Positions 1 through 8,329 of a stretch of 19,888 nt of DNA are shown piece by piece; the first letter of the stretch is position 1, and each line of letters opens with the position of its first letter. Source of the stretch: an uncultured Muribaculaceae bacterium (GTDB lineage: Bacteria; Bacteroidota; Bacteroidia; Bacteroidales; Muribaculaceae); contig CAJUBL010000055.1 of assembly GCA_910584665.1 (NCBI GenBank), positions 1 to 19,888 of the forward strand, given 5' to 3'. The notes below the pieces were generated by a model. That model had not been told where the DNA came from and ran no database searches. It saw nothing but the letters and a program-made list of their open reading frames with translations. The position numbers and the translations under genes were made by a program.

Positions 1-2664
1 GGCGGTATCGCTCAGTGTCAGGTGTCTGAAAAACGCACATCCTTCCGGTCCGCACACCAGTTCCACCGTCACGACATACTCGTCACCGTCACGTTCCACC
101 GCAACCGTCCTGTCAAGATGCCCCTGCGGCAGATGCATAAGCCAGTAGAAATTCTGATGCTGGCTGTATCGCCAGTATGTGTTATGTGACACCTCCCTGC
201 CGTCAATGTCGCTCAATGTCAATGTCACGAGATATACCGCCGCCAGCTTTCCGCCTTTAGGAACAGGCTGTAGCTCGACATACGAATTCGGAGCGACCTG
301 CACGGTATCGCGACGATGCCACTGCCGCTTCATAGAGAAATCATGGATACTGATATCCAGTACAAGCGGACCGGTGGCTCGGTGGGTATTGTTTATCACC
401 GCCGGGCGCTCACTGTTGGCATTCAGCTGCACGTGTACCGGCTCCATGGCCTTACGGGTGAAATAGTAGGCCGCATTGGGAGCCAGATACCAGTCGTAGA
501 CCTGCCATGCCACGTCGGGCCAGCATGAATTGAGTTTCCACAGCATCACGCCGGTAGTGATATCCCAGGCACGATGGTTGGCGGCCTCTATCATAGCACG
601 GTAACCGTCGGCACTGACCAGCTGAGCCTTGAATGCATAGTCGCGGGCCGATACCGGATCGCCGTACATCGTACGGATGGCATTGTCATATCCCCTGAAC
701 ACGAAATTGTTGACACACCATGCGCCATGCTCTGCCCACACGCTGTCAAGCGGCCACAGCCTGTCCCTCCCGTCAAATGGCTTGTCAATTGTCGGTATGA
801 ATTTCACAAGACTCTCATATACAGGAACAGCCGGCATTCCGAGCTCATTTTTGAACATCTGTGTATAGACCTCATCGATCTTGTCGAAATAGTAATCGTT
901 CGGTGCCCAGTTGTAATCGGGAGCTCCATCGTCGGTCGTCCCCGTAGGCAGATCTTCGGCAAGCCACGGGGTAAGACTGTCCACATCCCAGCTCACCGAC
1001 GTCGTCGGGATGTACGGACGCGAGGGATCAAGCCTGCGCACGGCCTCGCGGGTGGCGACATAGAGATCGCGGGCGGGGCAAACCTCATTCACCCCCACCC
1101 ACATCACGACCGACGGGTGATTGCGGTAACGGCGTATCTCGTCGGTCACATGGGCCAGAGCGAGCGCGTGGTCATCAGGATAATCCGAATTGGCACGTCC
1201 CGGAAACATCCTGTAACACTGATGGAAGACATGCCACCACATCAAGCCGTACCGGTCACAGGCATCAAGCCAGTCTCGTCCCGGCGCAGGCATGTCCTCG
1301 CTGCCTATAGTGTTTGCGCCGAGCTCTGCTATCAGCCTGATCTGGTCATATATATTGCGTTTTGAGTTGTCAAGCATTATATCGGGCTGAATCCATCCTC
1401 CGCGCGAGAATATCTCGCGGCCGTTGACTATAAACACAAGCCCGTGTTCCACGTCTTCTCCATGATGTGACTCATAACGTCTCTCCATGAGGCGCGTCCT
1501 GACCTCGCGCAGTCCGAAGTCACACTGCCACGATGTCAGCACCCCACCCTGCGGCCTGAACGTCAGTTCAAGCCGCTGTAATGGTTGCTCTCCATAGCCG
1601 TTGGGATACCACAGCGGCGGATTATCGATATCAAGCGCCGGATATTCGTCGGCCGACAGCGTCACGGACACCGTATCGCCGGGAGCCACAGTCACGTTAC
1701 GGTTTATCGTGACCGGTTTTATAATGTTGGAAACCTTCTTTCGGTAAGTTACAAAATCTATCTCTGACAGCGAGTATATTCTTGTCGTGAGAGTACCTTT
1801 CACTACCCTGTCACCGCTGTTTACAAGAGGAACCGTGACCGTCACACGGGCAAGAGTCGTATCATTCCGGGGCAGAGTCGTGACCACCTGCGGGTCATCG
1901 AACGTCACCGGCCCGGTAGCCTCGATCGTAACCGGATGATATATACCCATATTGCGGTCACGCACCACCGGCGCGCAGTCCCATCCTCCGCTCATCTTGA
2001 GCGTCTCGTCACGATGCAGGTCGCCGGCATTGCCCCTGTTCGGTCCGAAAAGAATCCATTGTGTGCCGGGGCGCGGTTCGCCGGGATGATCGACCTGATG
2101 GATCCTCACAGCCACGGCATTATCCCGACCGGGACGGACATATGGAGTGACATCGAACCTGAACCGTCGGAACATACCAACCGTAGTGTCACGGTCGGCG
2201 ATCTTAACGCCATTGACCCACACGTCGGCGCGATAATTTATACCGTCGAGCTTAAGCCACAGTTTTTTACCTTTCCAGTCTCGCGGAGCCCTGAACTCAG
2301 TGCGGTAGAGCCACGGCTTACCCCAGGGATTCACCCCGTCCTCACCTCCGAGGTGATTGTAACGGTCAAGTCCGAGCCGCAAGTTGAATTCATCACTCAC
2401 ATCAGGAATAAGGTAATTATTCATCCCAACACGCGGATCCGGATAGACACCCTCCCTGACCAGTGCGTTGAGAACCGTCACAGGCACAGCGGCCTGATGC
2501 CACCCCGAGTCATCGAAACCCACTGTAGACACCACACTGTCAGGCACCGGGACAGCGCCTGAGCGGGACAGCCGCCACATATCAAGGCTGAAATCAGACG
2601 CCGGTATTCTGCCGATAACCGCCAGCAAGAAAAGAATCGCTATATGTACTCTTGAAATATTCAC
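1..2664 (-). CDS. GH2 exo-glycosidase, exo-beta-glucosaminidase/beta-mannosidase-like (3' end beyond window)
   Basis: Secreted glycoside hydrolase family 2 enzyme, probably periplasmic, taking terminal beta-linked sugars off imported oligosaccharides. The frame is open for 888 codons from a GTG at 2664 to the left edge, so the C-terminus is missing. GTG is chosen because an in-frame TGA lies just upstream, the gap to the ROK stop is only 10 bp, and it gives an N-terminal hydrophobic segment (ILFLLAVIG) ending near PAS without a lipobox cysteine. Order: jelly-roll sugar-binding domain (about 30-200), Ig-like domain, then the TIM barrel. MWVGVNE places the acid/base at Glu527; FKNELGMP places the likely nucleophile at Glu607. 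The later segment with LWKLNSCWPDVAW and EPVHVQLN is typical of the exo-glucosaminidase/endo-mannosidase branch rather than LacZ. Neighbouring amino-sugar genes favour a glucosaminide over a mannoside, but sequence alone does not settle this. Confidence 0.85.
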   Translation of the reverse strand, partial: MNISRVHIAILFLLAVIGRIPASDFSLDMWRLSRSGAVPVPDSVVSTVGFDDSGWHQAAVPVTVLNALVREGVYPDPRVGMNNYLIPDVSDEFNLRLGLDRYNHLGGEDGVNPWGKPWLYRTEFRAPRDWKGKKLWLKLDGINYRADVWVNGVKIADRDTTVGMFRRFRFDVTPYVRPGRDNAVAVRIHQVDHPGEPRPGTQWILFGPNRGNAGDLHRDETLKMSGGWDCAPVVRDRNMGIYHPVTIEATGPVTFDDPQVVTTLPRNDTTLARVTVTVPLVNSGDRVVKGTLTTRIYSLSEIDFVTYRKKVSNIIKPVTINRNVTVAPGDTVSVTLSADEYPALDIDNPPLWYPNGYGEQPLQRLELTFRPQGGVLTSWQCDFGLREVRTRLMERRYESHHGEDVEHGLVFIVNGREIFSRGGWIQPDIMLDNSKRNIYDQIRLIAELGANTIGSEDMPAPGRDWLDACDRYGLMWWHVFHQCYRMFPGRANSDYPDDHALALAHVTDEIRRYRNHPSVVMWVGVNEVCPARDLYVATREAVRRLDPSRPYIPTTSVSWDVDSLTPWLAEDLPTGTTDDGAPDYNWAPNDYYFDKIDEVYTQMFKNELGMPAVPVYESLVKFIPTIDKPFDGRDRLWPLDSVWAEHGAWCVNNFVFRGYDNAIRTMYGDPVSARDYAFKAQLVSADGYRAMIEAANHRAWDITTGVMLWKLNSCWPDVAWQVYDWYLAPNAAYYFTRKAMEPVHVQLNANSERPAVINNTHRATGPLVLDISIHDFSMKRQWHRRDTVQVAPNSYVELQPVPKGGKLAAVYLVTLTLSDIDGREVSHNTYWRYSQHQNFYWLMHLPQGHLDRTVAVERDGDEYVVTVELVCGPEGCAFFRHLTLSDTA

Positions 2665-2674
2665 TTCTATTAAT

Positions 2675-3568
2675 CTATTCGAACATCAGAGCCGCCGCTC
2701 CTATGAAGCCTGCGTTGTTTCCGAGTCCGGCCGTAAGAATCTCGATATGCTCAGCCGCCTCCTGTGTAAGATACCTCGGCAACATGCTCCGTACCCTGTC
2801 AAGGAACAGGTCGGCTGAATCGACGACCGAACCGCCCAGAATCACAGCATCAGGATCAACCGTATTGACAGTCCAGGCTAATGCGAACACCAGCCCGTCG
2901 GCAAAACGGTTGAACACCTCGATGGCAGCCCCCTCTCCTCCCCGGGCACGTTCGGCGATTTCCTTACCATCGGCATCGGCTCCGGTCAGAGCCTTGTACA
3001 TATTCGACAAGCCGGGACCCGATACGTAATCCTCTATGACACCGTCACGGTATGGCGACTGCCATATCTCGCCGGCATTGCCCGTATAACCGGTCCATAT
3101 GCGGCCACCATTAATGAAAGCACATCCGCACCCGGTACCGAGCGTGATGCCTATGAGCGACGAACGTCCGCGGCCTGCACCCCACACAGCCTCACCAAGC
3201 ATCATCGCATTGGCATCGTTATTCATATGAACTTCCTTGCAGGTTGTCAGCTCTATGATATGCTTCAGCGGGTAGTTGTGCATCGTAGGCAGGGTATTGC
3301 ATTTGAGTATGGTGCCTGAATTTATATCCAGAGGTCCCGAACAACCTATGCCGATACCACGCAGACGGTTCTCGGGAACCTGGCTAAGGGCATCATTGAG
3401 CAGATCAAGTATTCCGGCCACGATCTTCTCGCGCGGACCACGGGCATTGGTAGGCACCTCGCGCGGAGTGCCGATGATCTTTCCTCCGGCATCTACCACA
3501 CCACACTTCATTTTCGTGCCGCCTATGTCAAGGCCTATCGCTATATCTCTGGTTCCAATTGACAACAT
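2675..3568 (-). CDS. ROK family sugar kinase
   Basis: Cytoplasmic ATP-dependent hexose or amino-sugar kinase of the ROK family, 297 aa, a full-length size. The N-terminal phosphate-binding segment is LDIGGTKMK (Asp14, Gly16-Lys19). The catalytic Asp is in NNDANA (Asp118), and the second phosphate loop is GITLGTGCG (about 140-148). The usual ExGH plus CxCGxxGCxE zinc region is changed: here it reads GEIWQSPYRDGVIEDYVSG (about 166-184), so the His after GEI is Trp and the cysteines are gone, while Glu167 and the YVSGPGL segment are kept. It lies 61 bp after the SIS-domain gene and 10 bp before the GH2 gene in the same direction, so it probably phosphorylates the sugar the GH2 releases. Glucosamine or N-acetylglucosamine is the likeliest substrate (inference); mannose or glucose kinase remains possible. 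Confidence 0.9.
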   Translation of the reverse strand: MLSIGTRDIAIGLDIGGTKMKCGVVDAGGKIIGTPREVPTNARGPREKIVAGILDLLNDALSQVPENRLRGIGIGCSGPLDINSGTILKCNTLPTMHNYPLKHIIELTTCKEVHMNNDANAMMLGEAVWGAGRGRSSLIGITLGTGCGCAFINGGRIWTGYTGNAGEIWQSPYRDGVIEDYVSGPGLSNMYKALTGADADGKEIAERARGGEGAAIEVFNRFADGLVFALAWTVNTVDPDAVILGGSVVDSADLFLDRVRSMLPRYLTQEAAEHIEILTAGLGNNAGFIGAAALMFE

Positions 3569-3629
3569 GATGGAATATATTGTTTTTTCGATTAGAGTAC
3601 TATGATTGATTTATGATAGATCATACGGT

Positions 3630-4688
3630 TCATTCCTCATTCGTAACCTTATGACCATGGATGAATTCACCAGGTGTGACACCTTTCATCTCCCGCGCCC
3701 ACACCTCGATGGCGATCTGCACGGGGATTATGGCCGTGATCGGGAACAGATCGGCATCAGGTGCCGGTGCGGCCACCGTCGTAAGCCCCTGAGCCGGGTC
3801 TATGGCATCGACACGGTCTGTCACAAGCAACACACGGCCGCCAAAACGCAGGATATCGCCGACAAGCCCGCGTGTCTGTTCAAATGCCGGGGCCGACGAG
3901 TGTGCCATTACAATTGCGGTAAATCCTTCACCGACCATCTCGAGCGGCCCGTGACGGAACTCGCCGCCGGCCAGGGCCTGGGACGGCGTGTGACTCGCTT
4001 CCATCGACATGAGTGCCGACTGACTGGCCGAAGCCATAGCTGTGCCCCGCGCTATAATCTGTAAATACGACGCCTCACCCAGAGCGCGAAGCATGTCAGG
4101 GAGCGTCTTGTCTCTCTGATTGAGCATGGCCTCTATACCGGCTGACAGTTCATTCCATACATCAGCCGGAATACCGTCGCCACCAATGGCTTTCTCAATC
4201 ATATATAAAACCTGGAAACCTGTAATAAAAGTCTTGGTCGAGGTCTTCTCCTCGACACCTGCCACTGTAGGCAGCAATATATCGGCATAGCGACCGAGAG
4301 TGCTTGCCGGCTCATTGGTGATGACAGCTAAAAGCGGCCTGACGCCACGTGACTCAAGCTGTCTTATCACATTGACCGTCTCATAACTCTCCCCGCTCTG
4401 GGAGATAGCCACGAGCATTGTATCGTCAGTCACCACATCAAGCTGATAATGCAGAAGTTCGCCGGCATTTATAACGGTCACGGCGATACCATGTCGGGAA
4501 AGAAATGCCTGGAGGGCGCCTGCCAGAAAGTAGGAACTGCCCATGCCGACAGCGACAACACGTCCGGCACGGCGTACCGACCCGGCAAACGCGGCAAGAG
4601 CCGCAAGCCCCTGTTCCGACGCATAATAGCCGGCAGTGTCAGTCACCGCCTCAGGCTGGCCAAGTATTTCCTGTAGGAACTGTGTCAT
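3630..4688 (-). CDS. SIS-domain sugar isomerase/deaminase (GlmS isomerase-domain type)
   Basis: 352-aa protein made of two SIS domains like the C-terminal isomerase half of GlmS, with no N-terminal glutaminase domain and no catalytic Cys2, so it cannot use glutamine as GlmS does. Visible motifs: GMGSSY (48-53), SQSGESYET (96-104), EEKTSTKTFITGFQ (146-159) and GGEFRHGPLE (241-250). Glu230 and His246 have the same 16-residue spacing as the isomerase Glu488 and His504 of E. coli GlmS (alignment from memory); the residue matching Lys485 appears to be Met227. Proteins of this build act as amino-sugar-phosphate deaminases (GlmD, AgaS) or deglycases (FrlB). Beside a ROK kinase and a GH2, glucosamine-6-phosphate deamination to fructose 6-phosphate plus ammonia is the best reading; galactosamine 6-phosphate or a glycated amine are alternatives. 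Cytoplasmic. Confidence 0.85.
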   Translation of the reverse strand: MTQFLQEILGQPEAVTDTAGYYASEQGLAALAAFAGSVRRAGRVVAVGMGSSYFLAGALQAFLSRHGIAVTVINAGELLHYQLDVVTDDTMLVAISQSGESYETVNVIRQLESRGVRPLLAVITNEPASTLGRYADILLPTVAGVEEKTSTKTFITGFQVLYMIEKAIGGDGIPADVWNELSAGIEAMLNQRDKTLPDMLRALGEASYLQIIARGTAMASASQSALMSMEASHTPSQALAGGEFRHGPLEMVGEGFTAIVMAHSSAPAFEQTRGLVGDILRFGGRVLLVTDRVDAIDPAQGLTTVAAPAPDADLFPITAIIPVQIAIEVWAREMKGVTPGEFIHGHKVTNEE

Positions 4689-4709
4689 TGTTTTCAGAAA
4701 AGAAAATAT

Positions 4710-4751
4710 AACCGGGAGAAAGCATCAGATCATACCGGCCCTCCCCCGGTT
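4710..4751 (-). terminator. Hairpin between surface-lipoprotein and SIS genes (attenuator or weak terminator)
   Basis: Inverted repeat with arms AACCGGGAG (plus strand 4710-4718) and CTCCCCCGGTT (4741-4751), a 2-nt bulge and a 22-nt loop that contains a further GGCC/CCGG block. Read on the minus strand it is followed by ATATTTTCTTTTC rather than a clean U run. It sits in the 78-bp gap between the outer-membrane genes and the cytoplasmic enzymes, so it may lower downstream transcription or protect the 3' end of the upstream message. Function is inferred. Confidence 0.45.
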
Positions 4752-4766
4752 CATTATCGAAGAAAC

Positions 4767-6608
4767 TTAAATATCAAAACGTGTAAGCTCATAAGCGATC
4801 AGACCATGGTCGGGAGTGAGCATATAAACCTGAACAGCATTACCATTCGGATCTCGTGCAAACTTAACATCACCCATAGCTCTGTTGATGCCTGCAAAAT
4901 TAGTACCTAAAACAGTTTTTCCCGATTCAAATGAAGCTGACGATGTCATACCTGTAACGTACGGACCGGTACCCGGAATATCATCCAATCCGTTTTTATT
5001 ACCTTGGCGGGAATCGAAAATAAAGCCATCGGTAAGAGCTGTTGCTGAAGGCGAAGCACCTAAATCTGCAACATAAAGCCTTTGGGATCCAGTTGCACCG
5101 GAACTATCATTACCGTCAGAAAACGCAACCAGCCGGCATCCGTTAAACTCGATATAGTCAACACCATGAGTATTGCTACCCCATATATGAGACGTTGGCT
5201 TTGTCAGATCAAATGCTCTGGAACCGGTTCCTTCCGGGCAATATACGACCTGTGCACGGAAATTACCGGTATGCCATACATAACCGTAAGGAGGTTTATT
5301 TGTTGTAGGCGCACAGTTGGACGAAGACCACATGGATACCATACCGCCGGCATATTCCACAAAGCAGTTTCCATTGGTTTTGCCATCCTTAAGCTGCATC
5401 AGCCAGCAACGATACGATTGTAACGAACAGGAAGCAATAACGGCATCACCCTGAGTCACATCACCACGACAGTTTATATTATAGAACATCTCACGCGACG
5501 CCCACGCCGAACCTGCTGAGAAATAGCCGCCATTGATATTAGCCCATAGGACACTTGTCGGTGGATTCTGAATACCATCTTTCCAGATAAACAGCCGTAC
5601 ATTAGGATCTGTTACAAAATTAACGGAACATGTAAATGAAACGGCTATCAGGTGATTGGCATCATCATGACAGATAGCACGGAACTCGCGGTCAGTAGGC
5701 ATTCCTGTTGTATTGACCTTGACTCCTTCCACTTTCTTGCCGGTGTAACGGTCAAGGATTATCATATCGCTCACATTTGAATGGTTGCTTATGATAACAT
5801 AATCATCTATAACAGCAAGTGTCGAATGGTTGCCGGCGGTCATGCCATATTCATTATCTGTATAAAACTGGATACCGAACAATGAGGATATATAGCCTAC
5901 GCCCTGATCAAGAATAGCCGGATTCTCATATTTTACATCATAGACAGTTTTTGTCACACCATCCTGGGCGACAACTGTGATCTGTGGCATTGCCGTAAAG
6001 TCGAAAAGTCCGGTTTCTTCATCATATCCGGTGCATTCAAATGTCGACCACGGTGAAAAAGAAACGGATACCGAATTGAGAATCTCGTCTACCGTAGAGG
6101 AGATACGTAAAATTACAAAAGTGCCATTTTTATCCTCACTCTGAGGTTCCCTTATGACAACCGGGACACGCTCATTCTCAGTAAGCTTTCCGGACAGAAT
6201 CTTTGCGACTGTAGAATATGTCGGTTCGGCGACTATGGTAAAAGGCGTAGCATTTCCCTTGTCATCAACCAGGTTTGTCTTATATCCTGCTGACAGATCA
6301 TGAATACCTTCAAGAGACGGTGAAAACGAATATCCTGTCGGCATCTGTGCCTCAAGTTTCATCTGAGTTATATCACCCATGATACGTTCAGTATCACTTA
6401 TATAATACGGAACCTGAACCGTGATGATACCATTCTCCTGATCTATAACCGACGGTATCTCCGGTTTATAGTCATTGACCAGATAGCCTGTAACTTTCAG
6501 TTGTTGAGCTCCTACACCATTCTGACGATTGATCTCATCAACCTCGACACATGCCGGCAACAATATTGCCGACATCAGCAGGCCTGATATAATATATTTG
6601 AATTTCAT
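4767..6608 (-). CDS. Surface lipoprotein of unknown function, third gene of the SusC/SusD locus
   Basis: 613-aa secreted lipoprotein when started at the ATG at 6608; a start 10 codons upstream overlaps susD and gives no better signal. Signal peptide MKFKYIISGLLMSAILLPAC with lipobox LLPAC and Cys20, then VEVDE, acidic residues like the Bacteroides surface-export signal. Residues about 30-230 look like one or two beta-sandwich repeats similar to the DUF5018-type domains of Bacteroidetes lipoproteins. From about 240 to the end there are repeated short beta-rich blocks (for example DDYVIISNHSN, DRYTGKKVEGV, GVDYIEFNGCRLVAFSDG, QRLYVADLG), which suggests a beta-propeller-like fold. No catalytic motif is recognised. 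Its place after susD, where SusE/F or SGBP proteins usually sit, suggests glycan binding at the cell surface (inference). Confidence 0.8.
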   Translation of the reverse strand: MKFKYIISGLLMSAILLPACVEVDEINRQNGVGAQQLKVTGYLVNDYKPEIPSVIDQENGIITVQVPYYISDTERIMGDITQMKLEAQMPTGYSFSPSLEGIHDLSAGYKTNLVDDKGNATPFTIVAEPTYSTVAKILSGKLTENERVPVVIREPQSEDKNGTFVILRISSTVDEILNSVSVSFSPWSTFECTGYDEETGLFDFTAMPQITVVAQDGVTKTVYDVKYENPAILDQGVGYISSLFGIQFYTDNEYGMTAGNHSTLAVIDDYVIISNHSNVSDMIILDRYTGKKVEGVKVNTTGMPTDREFRAICHDDANHLIAVSFTCSVNFVTDPNVRLFIWKDGIQNPPTSVLWANINGGYFSAGSAWASREMFYNINCRGDVTQGDAVIASCSLQSYRCWLMQLKDGKTNGNCFVEYAGGMVSMWSSSNCAPTTNKPPYGYVWHTGNFRAQVVYCPEGTGSRAFDLTKPTSHIWGSNTHGVDYIEFNGCRLVAFSDGNDSSGATGSQRLYVADLGASPSATALTDGFIFDSRQGNKNGLDDIPGTGPYVTGMTSSASFESGKTVLGTNFAGINRAMGDVKFARDPNGNAVQVYMLTPDHGLIAYELTRFDI

Positions 6609-6628
6609 TTCATTAAACGTTTTAAAGA

Positions 6629-8302
6629 TTATTTCCAAGCGTCATTTTGCTCACAAAGCGGATTATTCTGAATCTCTGCATAAGGAATGGGAAATATCTC
6701 ATACTTCTTTGGAAAAATTCGGTCATAATCATCTGATTCTATGATTTTATAACTATATGAACCGTCTCCATTGTTAGTAACTTTAACGCCATGTACACGC
6801 TTACCGTTAAGGACCTCCTGTGATATACCCCATCGCATGATATCATCATAGCGATGTCCCTCAAGACCAAGTTCACAGATGCGCTCTTTCTGTAAATCCA
6901 CAAGATAATCATCCCAATTGTTTTTCTGAGGACAATCACCAAGAGTCGCACGATTACGTATAACATTCAGATCGGAATATGCCTCCGACCACAAGTTCTT
7001 ACGGGCAGCGGCCTCAGAACGGATCAGATAGATCTCGGCAAGACGCATCTCAATCCAGTGCTGATCACTAAGTTTATCTACATAATTATATCTCCTGTCT
7101 CCGGTATTGGAACTTAGGAACTTTCGAATGTAATATCCAGTAGTACTTTTATGAACATTATCCTGACCGGACATAACATAATCCATACACTCGTCCGATC
7201 CACCTTTCCAACACTGTATTTCCTTGCCTTGAAAAGTACTTCCATTAGCGAGAACTGAAACATAAAAACGAGGATCCCTGTTTTTATACGGTTCGTTGCC
7301 ATACCTCGCCAGATTGTCCCAGTCAAATGTTTCCCACGAATTTCCAACCTTTATATCGAACTGAGAAACATATTCCTCAGTCGGCGTAGCCGCAGCACCA
7401 TATTGGCCGGTATATCCCATTGTCGCAGCAAAACTCGGAGGACACATGTATGTATCAAAATTATGTTGCTTCTTACCCTGTTCAAATAAAACAGGAATAA
7501 TTATCTCACTATTGGCCGGATTTGTGTATATGTCACCTAAATTACCTGACATCTGGTATTTTCCTGACTTTATCACATTATCAGCAGCTGTGTACGCCTC
7601 ATCCCAGCGCTCGGCATACAGAGCCGCACGGGCCTTCATAGCCTGAGCTCCCTGTCTGGTAATACGGCCATAATCGCCATCCGACCATGACTCAGGAAGA
7701 TCAGCAATAGCTTTATCATATTCACCAAGTATGAAATTCCATGTTTCAGTCTCGGAGGCGCGGGGCTTGGCATTTTCTTGCTGATCATCCACTTTATCCT
7801 CACTTATACGCAGAATAACACCTCCATGAAATTTAGCAAGCTCCTGATAGGCAAAAGCACGCAGAAATCTGACTTCAGCCACACGCGAGGCCACTTCGTC
7901 CTGAGGTAATTTCTTTAGCTTTCCTGCTTTGAAATCAACAAGAAAATAATTAAACCTGCGTATATGACTATACATCGTACTCCAATTACTTCGAGGATTA
8001 GTCTCGACTGTCATAGAATTGTTCTTACTGAAGAACTGGTTCTGAGGCTGTCCGACATTAAACCAGGATGTCTTTATCAGATCAGTCCATGCATCTTCAA
8101 GCATATTTAACGACGAACCACACTCTACATTTGCAACAGAATGATATAATGCATAAGAATCCTTTATATAAAGATCCAGATTTGAGATTGACGCATATGC
8201 GGTCGCATCGCTATATTGTCCCGTAGGATCAAAATCCAGCGTATCGCATGATGTTGTGACAACCGCAATTGCTGCAACCAATCCTATTATATAATTTTTC
8301 AT
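6629..8302 (-). CDS. susD: SusD/RagB family outer-membrane nutrient-binding lipoprotein
   Basis: 557-aa cell-surface lipoprotein that forms the lid of the SusC channel and helps capture the glycan. Signal peptide MKNYIIGLVAAIAVVTTSC with Cys19 as lipidation site, followed by DTLDFDP, the acidic start typical of SusD proteins. The N-terminal half carries the helical TPR-like segments (for example EVRFLRAFAYQELAKFHGG, then WNFILGEYDKAIADLP, and ALYAERWDEAYTAADNVI). The C-terminal half has the classic block EMRLAEIYLIRSEAAARKN, then YSDLNVIRNRA and LQKERICELGLEGHRYDDIMRW, and ends with FPIPYAEIQNNPLCEQND. Length is normal. It follows susC after 27 bp and precedes the unknown lipoprotein after 20 bp, so the three are co-transcribed. 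The symbol denotes family only; the ligand cannot be read from the sequence. Confidence 0.97.
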   Translation of the reverse strand: MKNYIIGLVAAIAVVTTSCDTLDFDPTGQYSDATAYASISNLDLYIKDSYALYHSVANVECGSSLNMLEDAWTDLIKTSWFNVGQPQNQFFSKNNSMTVETNPRSNWSTMYSHIRRFNYFLVDFKAGKLKKLPQDEVASRVAEVRFLRAFAYQELAKFHGGVILRISEDKVDDQQENAKPRASETETWNFILGEYDKAIADLPESWSDGDYGRITRQGAQAMKARAALYAERWDEAYTAADNVIKSGKYQMSGNLGDIYTNPANSEIIIPVLFEQGKKQHNFDTYMCPPSFAATMGYTGQYGAAATPTEEYVSQFDIKVGNSWETFDWDNLARYGNEPYKNRDPRFYVSVLANGSTFQGKEIQCWKGGSDECMDYVMSGQDNVHKSTTGYYIRKFLSSNTGDRRYNYVDKLSDQHWIEMRLAEIYLIRSEAAARKNLWSEAYSDLNVIRNRATLGDCPQKNNWDDYLVDLQKERICELGLEGHRYDDIMRWGISQEVLNGKRVHGVKVTNNGDGSYSYKIIESDDYDRIFPKKYEIFPIPYAEIQNNPLCEQNDAWK

Positions 8303-8329
8303 AACTTTTTCTCTTAACTATGTTATACA

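Noticed and set aside
574..1365. Plus-strand open frame of 263 codons
   Set aside because: It lies antisense to the GH2 gene, whose frame is open to the edge and carries clear family motifs; the antisense product is His/Arg/Ile-rich without any recognisable domain.
1936..2562. Plus-strand open frame of 208 codons
   Set aside because: Antisense to the N-terminal part of the GH2 gene; no start context, no known motif, composition typical of a shadow frame.
3606..4064. Plus-strand open frame of 152 codons
   Set aside because: Antisense to the SIS-domain gene, which has intact SIS motifs; Cys/Arg/His-rich product of a shadow frame.
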